A stretch of 64,000 bases of DNA from Desertibacillus haloalkaliphilus (GTDB lineage Bacteria > Bacillota > Bacilli > Bacillales > KJ1-10-99), in assembly GCF_019039105.1 (NCBI RefSeq), contig NZ_JAHPIV010000001.1:114519-178518 (forward strand), in the 5' to 3' direction. The translations under genes were made by a program, and so were the position numbers. Shown one piece after another: positions 32,723 to 42,503 of this stretch. The first letter of the stretch is position 1. Every line of letters begins with the position of its first letter. Under the pieces are notes generated by a model. That model was not told the DNA's origin and searched no databases. It worked only from the letters and a program-made list of their open reading frames with translations.

Positions 32723-34072
32723 TTATCCAATAATGATCCGCTCAGTCGGATACTTAAAGTAGCTCTTCTGCTCACGACGTCGAACAGAAAATAGAAAGAC
32801 AAGTAAACCAATTCGTCCGATAAACATCAGCACCATTAATACGACTTTACTTGGCCAACTTAAGTCCGCTGTAACCCCTGTTGATAAACCACACGTTCCA
32901 AAGGCTGAACTCGCCTCAAAAATGATCGCAATCAGTTCAATGTTATTACCACTTTCAAATGCAGCGATTAACATCACAGCAACAAAGAGCATCATTGTGA
33001 ATACGGATAGAACGATAAATGCTTTCTGCTTATCCTCAGGATGAATTTCTCGTCCAAACACCTTGACATCGCTTTTTCCAAGTGCAAAACTGCGGATTGT
33101 CAAGAACATGATCGCGAGCGTCGTTGTACGAATACCACCGCCAACACTAGAAGGACTTGCACCGATAATCATCAGTCCTGAAATAAACAGCAACGTAGCT
33201 ATACTTAACTCAGATACGTCCATCGTTGCTAACCCACCACTTCTTGAAGTTGCAGAATTAAACAATGAATAAAAAAGCTGTTGATGCCACTCTAGACCGA
33301 CATAAAAGTGCCCTCGCTCAAGGAGCCAGATGCCAATGACCCCGATTAAAAAAACAACAAAATACGTAATTGTCGTGATTTTCGTAAATAAACTAAATTT
33401 AAAATGCGGGTCACGTCTTGAAAAGTATTCCTTGACTTCAACTAATACCGGGAAACCAATCGCACCGGCAAAGATTAATAAAATCGTTACAAGTTGAACG
33501 TAGTAATCATTGGCAAACGGAATCAGTGACTCACCAGTTATGTCAAATCCTGCATTCGTAAATGCACTTAACGCCGCAAAAGCTCCTTGGTAGTATGCTT
33601 CAAGTGTCGTATCAAAATAACGGAGGTAATACGTGCCTAAAATAAACGCACCGATTATTTCGATGATCAATGCAACGACTAAAATGCCACGCATTAAATT
33701 CACTAACCCTGAAAATGTATTTTGGTTGTGATCGACCATGATCAACATCCGCTGCGATAAGACGATTTTCCTACGAAACAACATCCAAACAAAGGTCCCT
33801 AATGTCATAATCCCGATACCACCGAGTTGAACCGCAAGGGCCAAAAAGACAATACCGGTAAAGCTGTACGTCTCTGATACATTTACGACCGTTAAACCAG
33901 TTACACTGACCGCACTTACTGACGTAAACAATGCTTCTGAAAACGACAACTGGACACCCTCTTGATGGGATATTGGTAAATAAAGCAAAATACTAAAAAG
34001 AATCATCGCAGCAATATACGAGATCATAATAATTCTAAAGGGAGTTAACAGATGTTTAAATGCAAGCTTCAT
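32723..34072 (-). CDS. Ktr/Trk-type potassium transporter membrane subunit
   Basis: A 449-residue integral membrane protein with the four M1-P-M2 repeats of the TrkH/KtrB family. Pore-like loops are SVSAVSVTGLTVV, FTNAGFDITGESL, ATSRSGGLATMDVSE and SAFGTCGLSTGVT. The C terminus GRIGLLVFLFSVRRR is typical of KtrB/KtrD. It needs a cytoplasmic KtrA/KtrC partner, not encoded here. I choose ATG 34072 (MKLAFKHLL), seven bases after GGAGGT; the frame is open seven codons further up. It lies between sdhC and yslB, where B. subtilis has no such gene. Whether it is KtrB or KtrD cannot be decided. Confidence 0.92.
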   Translation of the reverse strand: MKLAFKHLLTPFRIIMISYIAAMILFSILLYLPISHQEGVQLSFSEALFTSVSAVSVTGLTVVNVSETYSFTGIVFLALAVQLGGIGIMTLGTFVWMLFRRKIVLSQRMLIMVDHNQNTFSGLVNLMRGILVVALIIEIIGAFILGTYYLRYFDTTLEAYYQGAFAALSAFTNAGFDITGESLIPFANDYYVQLVTILLIFAGAIGFPVLVEVKEYFSRRDPHFKFSLFTKITTITYFVVFLIGVIGIWLLERGHFYVGLEWHQQLFYSLFNSATSRSGGLATMDVSELSIATLLFISGLMIIGASPSSVGGGIRTTTLAIMFLTIRSFALGKSDVKVFGREIHPEDKQKAFIVLSVFTMMLFVAVMLIAAFESGNNIELIAIIFEASSAFGTCGLSTGVTADLSWPSKVVLMVLMFIGRIGLLVFLFSVRRREQKSYFKYPTERIIIG

Positions 34073-34186
34073 TTTATGTACCTCCACTCTCATTCGGGCT
34101 ATAGTATATCACTTCTCAACACTCGAAGCTATAGAGAAAAGAAGGAGGTCGTTATATAATAGAATGGACAGAGAGGAGTATACATA

Positions 34187-34609
34187 ATGAGTAAACACAC
34201 CCCCCTAGACAAAAACGTTAAACGAGAAGCTTCAAGCTTTGGCTACCAACTCTTGCGAGCAGATGTATTAGCCAACCTACTTGGAAAAGAACAAGAACAA
34301 ATCCTTTATTGGGCTGGTAAATCACTAGCTCGAAAATATAAGCTTTCATCCATTGATGAGGTTATTGTTTTTTTTAACCAGGCTGATTGGGGAACGCTAG
34401 CAGTCATCAAAGAAAAGAAAACGGAAATGATGTTTCAATTAACGGATCACCTCTATGATGAAAGCCACCCATATTCTGTCCAGTTAGAAGCTGGATTTCT
34501 CGCTGAGCAAATTCAACAGATCAAATCACGTATTGCTGAAACGACGGTCAAACAAAAGAAAGCTACATTTGTATTTACCGTCCAATGGGATCATAAAGAT
34601 GAGGTTTAA
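34187..34609 (+). CDS. yslB: DUF2507 protein, YslB-like
   Basis: A 140-residue protein beginning FGYQLLRADVLANLLGKEQEQILYWAGKSLARKY, characteristic of the YslB/DUF2507 family when read in parts. The family fold is related to small-molecule-binding V4R-type domains, and its role is not known. GAGGAG precedes the ATG. It is one of the few plus-strand genes and sits beside lysC as in B. subtilis. Confidence 0.88.
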   Translation: MSKHTPLDKNVKREASSFGYQLLRADVLANLLGKEQEQILYWAGKSLARKYKLSSIDEVIVFFNQADWGTLAVIKEKKTEMMFQLTDHLYDESHPYSVQLEAGFLAEQIQQIKSRIAETTVKQKKATFVFTVQWDHKDEV

Positions 34610-34669
34610 ATCATCCCGAACTGAACGTATATTATTCTGTCTGATCGAGCTTTGAAGCAATAAAGCTAC

Positions 34670-34708
34670 ATGTCTTACGATGAATTCTTATCTTTCATCG
34701 TAAGACAT
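34670..34708. terminator. hairpin between convergent yslB and lysC
   Basis: ATGTCTTACGATGA pairs perfectly with TCATCGTAAGACAT. It lies between two converging genes and probably ends transcription from both sides, although no long T run follows on either strand. Confidence 0.65.
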
Positions 34709-34727
34709 AGCATACGAATCTATAGTC

Positions 34728-35957
34728 CTATATGCTCAGCACTTCTTCAGCTAGTTGAAATTCCTCATGTAGTGCTTCAACAGCCTTAACCATGACAGCT
34801 TCTTCAATGACTGTTGACACTTTAATCTCAGATGTACTAACCATTTTTACTTTCACATCTTCTTTTGCAAGTAATTGGAACATTCTTGCCGCCACTCCAG
34901 GGTTTGAAACCATGCCAGATCCGACAATCGATACTTTTGCTAAATTCTGTTCGCAATCAACAGCTTCAAAGTGCAAACGATGTTTGTTTTCTTCTAAAAC
35001 CGCTACTGTTTCTTGACGAATATCATCGCTGATTGAAAATGAGATCGTTGTTGTTTCTTTTCCAGTTTCATTTTGAATAATAATATCTACATTAATTCCA
35101 TGTTCCGAGAGAATCGTAAATAAGCTTGGTAACGTAGCCAGGTCATTAGGCAACCCAGACACTGTTACTTTTGTGACATCACTTTCAAATGCAATCCCTC
35201 GTACAACCAAATCTTTTTCCATTGACACTTCCTCCTCAATTACTGTCCCTTCTTCTTCTACCATGCTTGATGCAACCATCAATTTGACTTTATGGTTTTT
35301 TGCAAATTCAACGGCACGTGGGTGCAGGACTCCCGCCCCTAAATTAGCCATTTCCAACATTTCATCATAAGAAATTGATGCTAATTTTCTAGCTTTGCTC
35401 ACATACCTCGGATCAGTGGTATAAACACCCGTCACATCTGTAAAAATATCACAGCGCTCCGCTGACACAGCAGCCGCAAGTGCAACAGCTGTCGTGTCCG
35501 ATCCACCACGACCAAGTGTTGTGATCTCCTCACCCTCACTTACTCCTTGAAAGCCAGCAACAATCACAATCATTCCATCCTCTAGGTAGCTATTGATTCT
35601 CTCAACATCAATGCCGGTAATTCTAGCGTTACCATGTGCTTGTTCGGTCTGAATCCCTGCTTGCCAGCCTGTCAAAGAGACTGCTCGATACCCGCGTTCT
35701 TGCAAAGCCATCGTTAATAAGGAGATCGATACTTGTTCACCTGTCGATAGCAACATATCCATCTCACGCTTGCTCGGTTGAGCAGTGACTTCGCCGACTA
35801 AGCTGACGAGTTCATCCGTTGTTTTCCCCATCGCCGAAACGACCGTTACAACTTGATTTCCTTGTTCAACCGATGAAATGATTCGATCAGCCACATGTTT
35901 GATCCGCTCTGTTGATCCAACTGATGTTCCTCCATATTTTTGTACGACTAATGCCAT
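34728..35957 (-). CDS. lysC: aspartokinase (lysine-sensitive type)
   Basis: Aspartokinase makes aspartyl-phosphate, first step toward lysine, diaminopimelate, methionine and threonine. The kinase domain has [10 protein letters not shown] at the N terminus and [28 protein letters not shown]. Two ACT domains follow (about 265-405), including [16 protein letters not shown] and [11 protein letters not shown] choose ATG 35957 ([10 protein letters not shown], 409 residues). The lysine riboswitch upstream shows that it is the lysine-regulated isoenzyme; Bacillus lysC also makes a short beta subunit from an internal start. Confidence 0.96.
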   Translation of the reverse strand: MALVVQKYGGTSVGSTERIKHVADRIISSVEQGNQVVTVVSAMGKTTDELVSLVGEVTAQPSKREMDMLLSTGEQVSISLLTMALQERGYRAVSLTGWQAGIQTEQAHGNARITGIDVERINSYLEDGMIVIVAGFQGVSEGEEITTLGRGGSDTTAVALAAAVSAERCDIFTDVTGVYTTDPRYVSKARKLASISYDEMLEMANLGAGVLHPRAVEFAKNHKVKLMVASSMVEEEGTVIEEEVSMEKDLVVRGIAFESDVTKVTVSGLPNDLATLPSLFTILSEHGINVDIIIQNETGKETTTISFSISDDIRQETVAVLEENKHRLHFEAVDCEQNLAKVSIVGSGMVSNPGVAARMFQLLAKEDVKVKMVSTSEIKVSTVIEEAVMVKAVEALHEEFQLAEEVLSI

Positions 35958-36175
35958 ATTGCTCATCCTCTCCTATGTAAAAAACTTAACTTTAAAGAAC
36001 TTACCCGCAAACACATATCAAGAAATAACTTCTCTTACTTCAAATAGTTCACTAAATATTCAATCAAGTGAGGCATAAGGAAGCTACTTTCCCTCTATTC
36101 CTTCATCGCTAGCGCTCTCCGGGGTTCCCTTTTCCACCCTTGAACCAACTTCTCCTCACCAGTGTATCTCCCGCA

Positions 36176-36207
36176 TACTCCAATCTAAGGCGGTGCGAGT
36201 AAGCCTT
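36176..36207. repeat. short dispersed repeat, copy B
   Basis: This 32-base stretch contains CGGTGCGAGTAAGCC and matches 44555-44586 at most positions, and shorter cores at 29106-29118 and 38463-38478. It lies between the riboswitch terminator and lysC. Confidence 0.5.
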
Positions 36208-36222
36208 CTTTACCACAACACC

Positions 36223-36258
36223 AAAAAAGCAACAGTAGGAACGCCCTCACTGTTGCTT
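36223..36258 (-). terminator. expression-platform terminator of the lysine riboswitch
   Basis: AAGCAACAGT pairs perfectly with ACTGTTGCTT (12-base loop) and is followed by TTTTTT on the minus strand. It would stop transcription before lysC when lysine is bound upstream. Confidence 0.88.
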
Positions 36259-36308
36259 GGTATACAAAAAAGTCGGTATCTCCACACTTCGTCCCCTGCA
36301 TCTCGTGA

Positions 36309-36488
36309 GATAGTTCTCCACACAACCTTTGGGTTGGTTGCGTGACAGCCTTGTACCTATTCAATACAAGTCCAGCAAAAAGATTGTTGAGGCTCTTTTC
36401 ACTTCGGCGAATTCCCCTTTCAGCAATGATCATCGGATCTCAACATCCTCGCTTTGCCTACTAATGGTTTTCGCTCCTCTACCATCAC
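36309..36488 (-). promoter_or_regulatory. lysine riboswitch (L-box) aptamer upstream of lysC
   Basis: The minus strand matches the conserved L-box elements in order: AGAGGAGCGA (about 36471-36480), GCTGAAAGGGGA, TTCGCCGAAGTG, TTGCTGGACTTGTATTGAAT, AAGGCTGTCACG, and closing GGAGAACTATCTC (about 36307-36319). The same words occur in the B. subtilis lysC leader. A five-helix junction closed by P1 is expected. About 250 bases separate the downstream terminator from lysC. Confidence 0.93.
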
Positions 36489-36583
36489 TTCTTCTATGAA
36501 GTGTGGCTTTTTTTAATTTTTTTATCAACTTTAATCGTTAGTTGTTATTTTAGCAAAACAACAATTGAAAATCAACGAGAAAT

Positions 36584-38356
36584 TCAACTATTTTTCAAAT
36601 GGTCAACAAGCGCTTCGGCTACAGGTGCTGGAACATTTAACTGACGGAAATCTTCAACACTTGCTTCCTTCATTTTTTTCAATGAGCCAAAGTGCTTTAA
36701 CAACCGTTGTTTTCGTTTTTCACCGATGCCAGGCACATCATCTAAAATCGATGAAAACATCGATTTCCCACGTGCTTGTCGATGAAAATTGATCGCAAAC
36801 CTGTGGACTTCATCCTGTATTCTTTGTAAGAGGTAAAATTCATGACTATCCCGTTTTAATGGGATTACCTCGGGCGGGTCTCCCATCAATAGCTGTGACG
36901 TCCGGTGTTTATCATCTTTAGCTAAACCACATACAGGGATCGATAACCCTAGTTCATCTTCAAGCACACTTTGCGCAGCTGAAATTTGTCCTTTACCACC
37001 ATCGATCACTAACAAATCAGGCAATGGTCCATCTTCCTTTAATAGACGAAGGTAGCGCCGACGAACAACCTCACGCATCGAACCGTAATCATCAGGCCCT
37101 TCAATCCCTTTTAACTTATACTTACGGTAATCCTTCTTACTCGGTTTACCATCTAAAAACGTAATCATGGCAGACACAGGATCAGTCCCTTGAATGTTAG
37201 AGTTGTCAAATGCCTCGATCCGATACGGTGTACTGATTCCCAGTGCCTCCCCTAAATTTTCAATGGCTTTAATCGTGCGTTCCTCATCCCGTTCAATTAA
37301 TGAGAACTTTTCCTTTAACGCCATTTCAGCATTTTTGGTCGCAAGGTCCACTAATTCTTTTTTCTTACCACGTTTCGGTTCAAATACTTTTACCTCGAGC
37401 AATTGAGCAACAAGCTCTTGATCCGTACCGCTTGGTACGAGGATCTCCTTTGGCTTCATATGTTCCTTTTTTAAATAAAATTGTCCGATATACGTTAAAA
37501 AGTCTTCTGAAGCTTCACCGTAAAATGGAAAAATGGATACATCTCGTTCAATCAGTTTTCCTTGGCGAATGAAAAAGACTTGTACACACATCCACCCTTT
37601 ATCATATGAGTACGCAAAAACATCACGGTCGATCTGGTCAGAGATCGTCATTTTCTGCTTTTCCATGACAGCTTCAATGTGCTTAATCAAGTCACGAAAT
37701 TCCTTCGCCCGTTCAAAGTCTAATTGTTCAGAAGCGCTATTCATCTTTTCCGTTAATTCTTGCTTCACTTGCTGATGACCATTATTTAAAAAACGAACAA
37801 TGTCAGCGACAAGTTCTTTATTTTTTTCATCACTTACTTCATACACACATGGAGCTAAACATTGATTGATATGGTAGTATAAGCAAACCCGATCAGGTAA
37901 TGTCCGACACTTTCTTAGGGGGTAGAGACGATCTAACAATTTTTTTGTTTCATTCGCCGCACTCGCATTCGGAAAAGGACCAAAGTATTTTCCTTGATCC
38001 TTTTTTACTTTTCGAGTTGTGATCAAGCGCGGATGTTCTTCCGCGGTAATCTTTAAATACGGATATGATTTATCATCCTTTAACATAACATTGTATTTCG
38101 GATCGTATTTTTTAATTAGGTTCATTTCAAGGATAAGCGCTTCGATATTCGAAGAGGTAATTATATATTCAAAATCAGTGATTTCACTCACTAACCGCTG
38201 TGTTTTCCCATCATGGGAACCAGTAAAATAAGATCGAACGCGGTTTTTTAAAATTTTTGCTTTTCCGACATAAATGACCGTTCCTTGCCTGTCTTTCATT
38301 AAATAACAGCCAGGCTGCTCAGGTAAAACAGCGAGCTTTTCTTTAAGGTTATCCAT
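36584..38356 (-). CDS. uvrC: UvrC, excinuclease ABC subunit C
   Basis: UvrC makes both incisions in nucleotide excision repair. The N-terminal GIY-YIG nuclease has [18 protein letters not shown]. The UVR domain for UvrB contact is about 200-235. The RNase H-like second nuclease has [17 protein letters not shown] and [10 protein letters not shown]. The tail has helix-hairpin-helix motifs ([20 protein letters not shown]). I choose ATG 38356 (MDNLKEKL, 590 residues), with AAGGAG upstream; a GTG three codons earlier is possible. Confidence 0.97.
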   Translation of the reverse strand: MDNLKEKLAVLPEQPGCYLMKDRQGTVIYVGKAKILKNRVRSYFTGSHDGKTQRLVSEITDFEYIITSSNIEALILEMNLIKKYDPKYNVMLKDDKSYPYLKITAEEHPRLITTRKVKKDQGKYFGPFPNASAANETKKLLDRLYPLRKCRTLPDRVCLYYHINQCLAPCVYEVSDEKNKELVADIVRFLNNGHQQVKQELTEKMNSASEQLDFERAKEFRDLIKHIEAVMEKQKMTISDQIDRDVFAYSYDKGWMCVQVFFIRQGKLIERDVSIFPFYGEASEDFLTYIGQFYLKKEHMKPKEILVPSGTDQELVAQLLEVKVFEPKRGKKKELVDLATKNAEMALKEKFSLIERDEERTIKAIENLGEALGISTPYRIEAFDNSNIQGTDPVSAMITFLDGKPSKKDYRKYKLKGIEGPDDYGSMREVVRRRYLRLLKEDGPLPDLLVIDGGKGQISAAQSVLEDELGLSIPVCGLAKDDKHRTSQLLMGDPPEVIPLKRDSHEFYLLQRIQDEVHRFAINFHRQARGKSMFSSILDDVPGIGEKRKQRLLKHFGSLKKMKEASVEDFRQLNVPAPVAEALVDHLKNS

Positions 38357-38462
38357 CCTCCTCACTCCTTGCTACTATTGTTACCAAAAATCACGTTTTT
38401 TTCAACCGCTCTCGAGCCGCCTTCTTCTCATTTAGATTTTTTCCAGTATCCTTCACGCAAAG

Positions 38463-38478
38463 GCCGGACGAGTAAGCT
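38463..38478. repeat. short dispersed repeat, copy D (diverged)
   Basis: GGCCGGACGAGTAAGC resembles the core CGGTGYGAGTAAGC found at 29106, 36191 and 44570. It lies between uvrC and trxA. The match is short and could be chance. Confidence 0.3.
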
Positions 38479-38525
38479 ATTACTTTTCCTTGTCTCCTTG
38501 CTGCGCACTCTGCACCCCTTCAATT

Positions 38526-38561
38526 AAAAAAGCCTGATCCGTAATACGAATCAGGCTTTTT
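38526..38561 (-). terminator. terminator after trxA
   Basis: AAAAAGCCTGAT pairs with ATCAGGCTTTTT around a 12-base loop, with T runs on both strands, 9 bases past the trxA stop. Confidence 0.9.
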
Positions 38562-38569
38562 ATTGGCTC

Positions 38570-38884
38570 TTATAGGTGCTTATTAAGAAGCTCAGCTAGT
38601 GCATCTTTTGGTTGGAAGCCTACCACTTGCTCGACAACTTCACCATCTTTAAAGACCATTAATGTAGGGATACTCATGACTCCATGCTTGCTAGCTGTTT
38701 CTTGGTTTTCATCAACATCAAGCTTCGCAATTTTCACTTTATCTCCCATTTCTGCATCTAGCTCTTCAAGAACCGGTGCAATCATTTTACAAGGCCCACA
38801 CCAAGGTGCCCAAAAGTCAGCTAGGACTACTCCTTCACTTGTTTCGCTTGCAAAATTTTGATCCGTAACGTTTACAATCGCCAT
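38570..38884 (-). CDS. trxA: thioredoxin
   Basis: A 104-residue thioredoxin with the active site [10 protein letters not shown], the cis-Pro in SIPTLMVF and the C-terminal NKHL. It reduces disulfides in cytoplasmic proteins and supplies ribonucleotide reductase. I choose ATG 38884 ([12 protein letters not shown]), the family start. The frame is open 12 codons upstream; AAGGAGG is 11 bases before the chosen start. Confidence 0.97.
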   Translation of the reverse strand: MAIVNVTDQNFASETSEGVVLADFWAPWCGPCKMIAPVLEELDAEMGDKVKIAKLDVDENQETASKHGVMSIPTLMVFKDGEVVEQVVGFQPKDALAELLNKHL

Positions 38885-39047
38885 GTTCGTAACGTCCTCC
38901 TTATTTATCGTGCTAATCACTTATTCAAACAAATTATACCATCCGTCGTACTCACACGCTATAAATATGCTTACAGAATTTATATTACCCAATCGTGTTA
39001 TGTTTGAAACCACTTTTTCCTGCAAACAATAATAGAAAATAATAAAT

Positions 39048-39088
39048 ATACGTGAAAAGCTGCCCTTTGAAGGACAGCTTTTCACGTA
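39048..39088 (-). terminator. terminator of the fad-etf operon
   Basis: ATACGTGAAAAGCTG and CAGCTTTTCACGTAT pair almost perfectly, followed by ATTTATTATTTTC on the minus strand, just past etfA. Confidence 0.8.
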
Positions 39089-39092
39089 TGTT

Positions 39093-40070
39093 TTATGATT
39101 CAACTAAAACGTTTTTCAATTCTTCTGTAAGTAATGGAACAACCTCAAATAAGTCAGCAACAATTCCATAGTCTGCGACTTCAAAGATCGGTGCTTCTGG
39201 ATCTTTATTGATGGCTACAATTACTTTTGAGTTAGACATCCCTGCTAAATGCTGAATCGCACCAGAGATACCAATCGCAAAGTAAAGGTCAGGTGTTACA
39301 ACTTTCCCTGTTTGACCAATTTGTAAGGAGTAATCACAATATTCAGCATCACACGCTCCACGAGATGCACCAACTGCTGCTCCAAGGACATTCGCAAGCT
39401 CATCTAATGACTTAAAGCCTTCTTCACTTTTCACACCGCGTCCACCTGCAACAACAATTTTAGCTTCTGAGAGATCAACCCCGCCAGTTGACTTGCGCAC
39501 GATATCCTTAATTTGTGTTCGCAAATCAGTTAATTCTACATCAAGCCCAGCTACATTTCCGCTTCGTGACTCATCAACCTCAAGTGGCTCGATGTTGTTT
39601 GGACGAATCGTTGCAAAAATAATTCCCTCTTCAATTGCTTTCTTTTCAAAAGCTTTACCTGAATAAATTGGACGCGTGAAAACAACATCACCGCCATCGA
39701 CTTCAATGGCAACCGCATCAGAAATTAAACCTGAGCCTAATTTTGTCGCGACACGTGGCGAAAGATCTTTTCCTGCCGATGTATGTCCCATCACAATTCC
39801 TTCTGGACTCTCCGCATCAACCACTTGTAAGAACGCCTGTAAGTAAGCATCTGTCGTATATTCTTTCAATTCAGGACGTTCTACCGTAACGACACGGTCA
39901 GCTCCATACTGAATTAATTTATTACCCAAATCACTTACACTTTCACCAAATAACGCTGCAACAACTTCACCACCGTCGGCAACTTGTTTTCCTGCTGCAA
40001 TCGCTTCAAATGTTACATTACGTAATTCTCCATCACGAGCTTCACCTAATACAACTACTTTTCTAGACAT
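39093..40070 (-). CDS. etfA: electron transfer flavoprotein alpha subunit
   Basis: EtfA binds FAD and with EtfB takes electrons from acyl-CoA dehydrogenases. The N-terminal half binds the partner; the C-terminal FAD domain has VVAGGRGVKSEEGF, GAAVGASRGACDAEY, QIGQTGKVVTPDLYFAIGI and SKVIVAINKDPEAPIF. The 325 residues match the family. It starts 15 bases after etfB and is the last gene of the fatty-acid operon. Confidence 0.97.
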   Translation of the reverse strand: MSRKVVVLGEARDGELRNVTFEAIAAGKQVADGGEVVAALFGESVSDLGNKLIQYGADRVVTVERPELKEYTTDAYLQAFLQVVDAESPEGIVMGHTSAGKDLSPRVATKLGSGLISDAVAIEVDGGDVVFTRPIYSGKAFEKKAIEEGIIFATIRPNNIEPLEVDESRSGNVAGLDVELTDLRTQIKDIVRKSTGGVDLSEAKIVVAGGRGVKSEEGFKSLDELANVLGAAVGASRGACDAEYCDYSLQIGQTGKVVTPDLYFAIGISGAIQHLAGMSNSKVIVAINKDPEAPIFEVADYGIVADLFEVVPLLTEELKNVLVES

Positions 40071-40085
40071 ATTGATTTCCCCCCA

Positions 40086-40856
40086 TTAAAGAACTTTAGC
40101 TTCTGATTTTAGTAACGATACTAACTCTTTGACTTGATCTCCAACTTCACCTTCAAGAACTTTCCCCGCTTCTTTAGCAGGTGGTAGGAACACTTCGATA
40201 GTTTTTGTTTTTGCTTCTACATCCTCTTCTTCTAAATCTAAATCATCTAAGTCTAATGTATCTAATGGCTTCTTCTTAGCCTTCATGATCCCTGGTAACG
40301 ATGGATAACGTGGTTCATTTAACCCTTGCTGCGCTGTCACAAGAACCGGAAGAGACACTTCAACAGTTTCTTGGTCCCCTTCAACATCACGCTCGATTGT
40401 TGCAGTTTGCCCTTCAATATCTAACTTTGTAATCGTTGTCACTTGTGGAATGTTTAATTCCTCAGCAACACGTGGGCCAACTTGTCCAGATCCACCATCA
40501 ACGGCGACGTTACCGCCTAAAATGATGTCATAGTCTTGATCTTTTAAATATGTCGCAAGCAATGTAGCCGTCGTAAATTGATCAAGTTCATCAACATCTT
40601 CTGTGTCAATTAACACTGCCTTATCTGCACCCATGGCTAATGCTGTACGTAATTCCTTTTCAGCATCCTCTTCACCAACAGTTACGACTGTCACTTCTCC
40701 TTCGTGCTCATCACGTAACGTAATTGCTTCCTCAATCGCATACTCATCATATGGGTTAATAATAAATTCTGCGCCCCCATCATCAATTGCTCCATTACTA
40801 ATTGTAATTTTTTCCTCTGTATCAAATGTACGTTTCATAATTACAAAAATGTTCAT
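40086..40856 (-). CDS. etfB: electron transfer flavoprotein beta subunit
   Basis: EtfB pairs with EtfA. Recognisable stretches are NPYDEYAIEEAITLRD, LILGGNVAVDGGSGQVGP-like text at about 112-130, and the docking helix region EPRYPSLPGIMKAKKKP. I choose ATG 40856 (MNIFVIMKRTF, 256 residues); a second ATG is one codon upstream. It follows fadB by 32 bases. Confidence 0.97.
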   Translation of the reverse strand: MNIFVIMKRTFDTEEKITISNGAIDDGGAEFIINPYDEYAIEEAITLRDEHEGEVTVVTVGEEDAEKELRTALAMGADKAVLIDTEDVDELDQFTTATLLATYLKDQDYDIILGGNVAVDGGSGQVGPRVAEELNIPQVTTITKLDIEGQTATIERDVEGDQETVEVSLPVLVTAQQGLNEPRYPSLPGIMKAKKKPLDTLDLDDLDLEEEDVEAKTKTIEVFLPPAKEAGKVLEGEVGDQVKELVSLLKSEAKVL

Positions 40857-40888
40857 CATATTCCCTCCCTAGGTAAAATAAAATCGGT

Positions 40889-41662
40889 TTATTTATTTTT
40901 AAACGCTGGCTTTCGTTTTTCTATAAATGCGTATATCCCTTCTTGGCCATCTTCAGATTCAAACGCTTCCCCAAACAGCTCCGCTTCTTTTGCCACTCCT
41001 TTTTCAAAGTTTTGATCTTTGGCATAAGTAAGTAGTTCGAGTGCGAATTTAATCGAGACCGCACTCTTTTGCGCGATTTTCTCCGCTAGTTTCAAGGCTT
41101 CCTCGTTGAGCGCTTGCTCAGAATGAATGCAATTAATAAGGCCGAGTGACAATGCTTCCTTGCCTGTGATCGGCTCACTAGTTAAAATCATTTCTGCTGC
41201 TTTCGCTGTTCCTACTAAACGTGGAAGGCGTTGACTACCTGCAAATCCAGGAATTAAACCTAATTGTAGCTCCGGTAATCCAAGCTTCACATCTTCCGTT
41301 GCTAGTCGAATATGACATGCCATCGCAAGCTCTAATCCTCCGCCTAATGCAGCACCGTGAATCGCGGCAATGACAGGCTTTGAAAACTGCTCAATTCGAT
41401 CAAATAGTTGCTGCCCCTTTTTAGCAAGCTCAGTGAACTCAGCGCCACTTTTAACAGTAGTAAACTCTTTAATATCTGCTCCAGCCGCAAAAAAACGACC
41501 TTCACCATTGAGAACCACTACTTTAATATCCGTGTCCTGCTCAACCTCATCAAGTGCCGCAGATAAATCGTTTAAAACGGCACCCGAAAGCGCATTTGCA
41601 GGTGGACGATTCAGTGTAACAATAGCGATATGATTCTCTTTTTTTAGAAGTAGATTCTCCAT
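40889..41662 (-). CDS. fadB: enoyl-CoA hydratase
   Basis: This crotonase-family enzyme hydrates 2-enoyl-CoA in beta-oxidation. The signature [24 protein letters not shown] and the catalytic Glu region [22 protein letters not shown] are present, as is the oxyanion-hole stretch [12 protein letters not shown] choose ATG 41662 ([14 protein letters not shown], 257 residues); the GTG one codon earlier is better spaced from GGAGG. The longer frame to 41704 is not conserved. It corresponds to B. subtilis fadB (ysiB). Confidence 0.94.
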   Translation of the reverse strand: MENLLLKKENHIAIVTLNRPPANALSGAVLNDLSAALDEVEQDTDIKVVVLNGEGRFFAAGADIKEFTTVKSGAEFTELAKKGQQLFDRIEQFSKPVIAAIHGAALGGGLELAMACHIRLATEDVKLGLPELQLGLIPGFAGSQRLPRLVGTAKAAEMILTSEPITGKEALSLGLINCIHSEQALNEEALKLAEKIAQKSAVSIKFALELLTYAKDQNFEKGVAKEAELFGEAFESEDGQEGIYAFIEKRKPAFKNK

Positions 41663-41714
41663 CACTTTCTCACTCCTCCCAGTCCAAGAATGAAGATCAT
41701 TCAAGTCTGTCTAT

Positions 41715-42305
41715 CTATTTATCTACTGCAAAACCATTGATTAAAAATTGGTGCACAGGCTTTGCAAGTGATACCAAATCATATTTGCAACCTTTCATCA
41801 CCCAATTGGTAACCACCTCGTCTAATGTACCAAAGATCATTTGCCGGCTTAGTCGGACATCAAGGTTGCTAGAAAAGAAACCGCTTTCTTTTCCTTCTAA
41901 TAAAATAGAGTCAATCAAGCGTAAATAATCCTTTAATACGTCATTTATCTTCAGACGTAGTTCGGTGTTCGACTGTCTCAACTCTAGCTGTGTAACGATG
42001 GCATATGAATGATTTGCTGCTGCTTGGGTGAAATGCCTTTTTACTAATATATATAATTTCTCTTTAACGTCGTTAACTCCTGCTATTTCTTGTTCAATAT
42101 CTAGGATAAATTTGCCCATCTTTTCTTTAAATAGAGATACTAAAATATCTTCCTTGTTTTTAAAATATAAATAAATCGTGCCATCAGCAACGCCTGCTTC
42201 TTTGGCAATTTTTGATACTTGGGCTTGATGATAGCCTTTTTCAGCAATCACTTTTACGGCTGCTTCTATAATCTGCTCGTATTTCAGTCCTTTTCGTTTG
42301 GCCAC
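41715..42305 (-). CDS. fadR: TetR-family fatty-acid degradation repressor FadR
   Basis: FadR represses fatty-acid degradation genes until long-chain acyl-CoA binds. The N-terminal helix-turn-helix is QIIEAAVKVIAEKGYHQAQ to VSKIAKEAGVADGTIYLYF; VTQLELRQSN and RQMIFGTLDEVVTNWVM lie in the ligand domain. I choose GTG 42305 (VAKRKGLKYEQII, 196 residues) with GAAAGGAAG upstream. The open frame runs 46 codons further, but that part is the dispersed repeat, not protein. It has its own promoter and operator. Confidence 0.95.
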   Translation of the reverse strand: MAKRKGLKYEQIIEAAVKVIAEKGYHQAQVSKIAKEAGVADGTIYLYFKNKEDILVSLFKEKMGKFILDIEQEIAGVNDVKEKLYILVKRHFTQAAANHSYAIVTQLELRQSNTELRLKINDVLKDYLRLIDSILLEGKESGFFSSNLDVRLSRQMIFGTLDEVVTNWVMKGCKYDLVSLAKPVHQFLINGFAVDK

Positions 42306-42320
42306 GTCATTCTTCCTTTC

Positions 42321-42455
42321 AGTAAGAAAAGCGCAAGGCGACCAACTATCGGCCATAAACACTGGTATACCGGTAGAAGAAACATGAAGCTTCAATTGGC
42401 GGACCAAAGTGAGCTCGAGCCGATGACGCCTGGTGCTAAACATTTTTCAAAGTAC
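42321..42455. repeat. dispersed intergenic repeat, copy 2 (in the fadR leader)
   Basis: The reverse complement matches the stretch at 641-769 (see that entry). Here it lies between the fadR promoter/operator and the fadR start, so it is in the mRNA leader and creates a spurious 46-codon extension of the fadR frame. Confidence 0.7.
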
Positions 42456-42477
42456 AATACTTTTACTACTTCATTAA

Positions 42478-42495
42478 TGAATGACTATTCACTCA
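42478..42495 (-). promoter_or_regulatory. FadR operator at the fadR promoter
   Basis: TGAATGACTATTCACTCA differs at one position from the B. subtilis FadR consensus TGAATGANTANTCATTCA. It lies about 8 bases downstream of the -10 element, where a bound repressor would block transcription. This implies autoregulation of fadR-fadB-etfB-etfA. Confidence 0.88.
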
Positions 42496-42503
42496 TATTT
42501 CAT

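Noticed and set aside
36484..36520. Plus-strand terminator (CACTTC hairpin then T run) next to the lysine riboswitch
   Set aside because: No plus-strand gene ends here; the hairpin is just upstream of the aptamer on the minus strand, so the T run is probably incidental.
42306..42443. 46-codon N-terminal extension of fadR
   Set aside because: It consists mostly of the dispersed repeat; the family start and ribosome site are at 42305.
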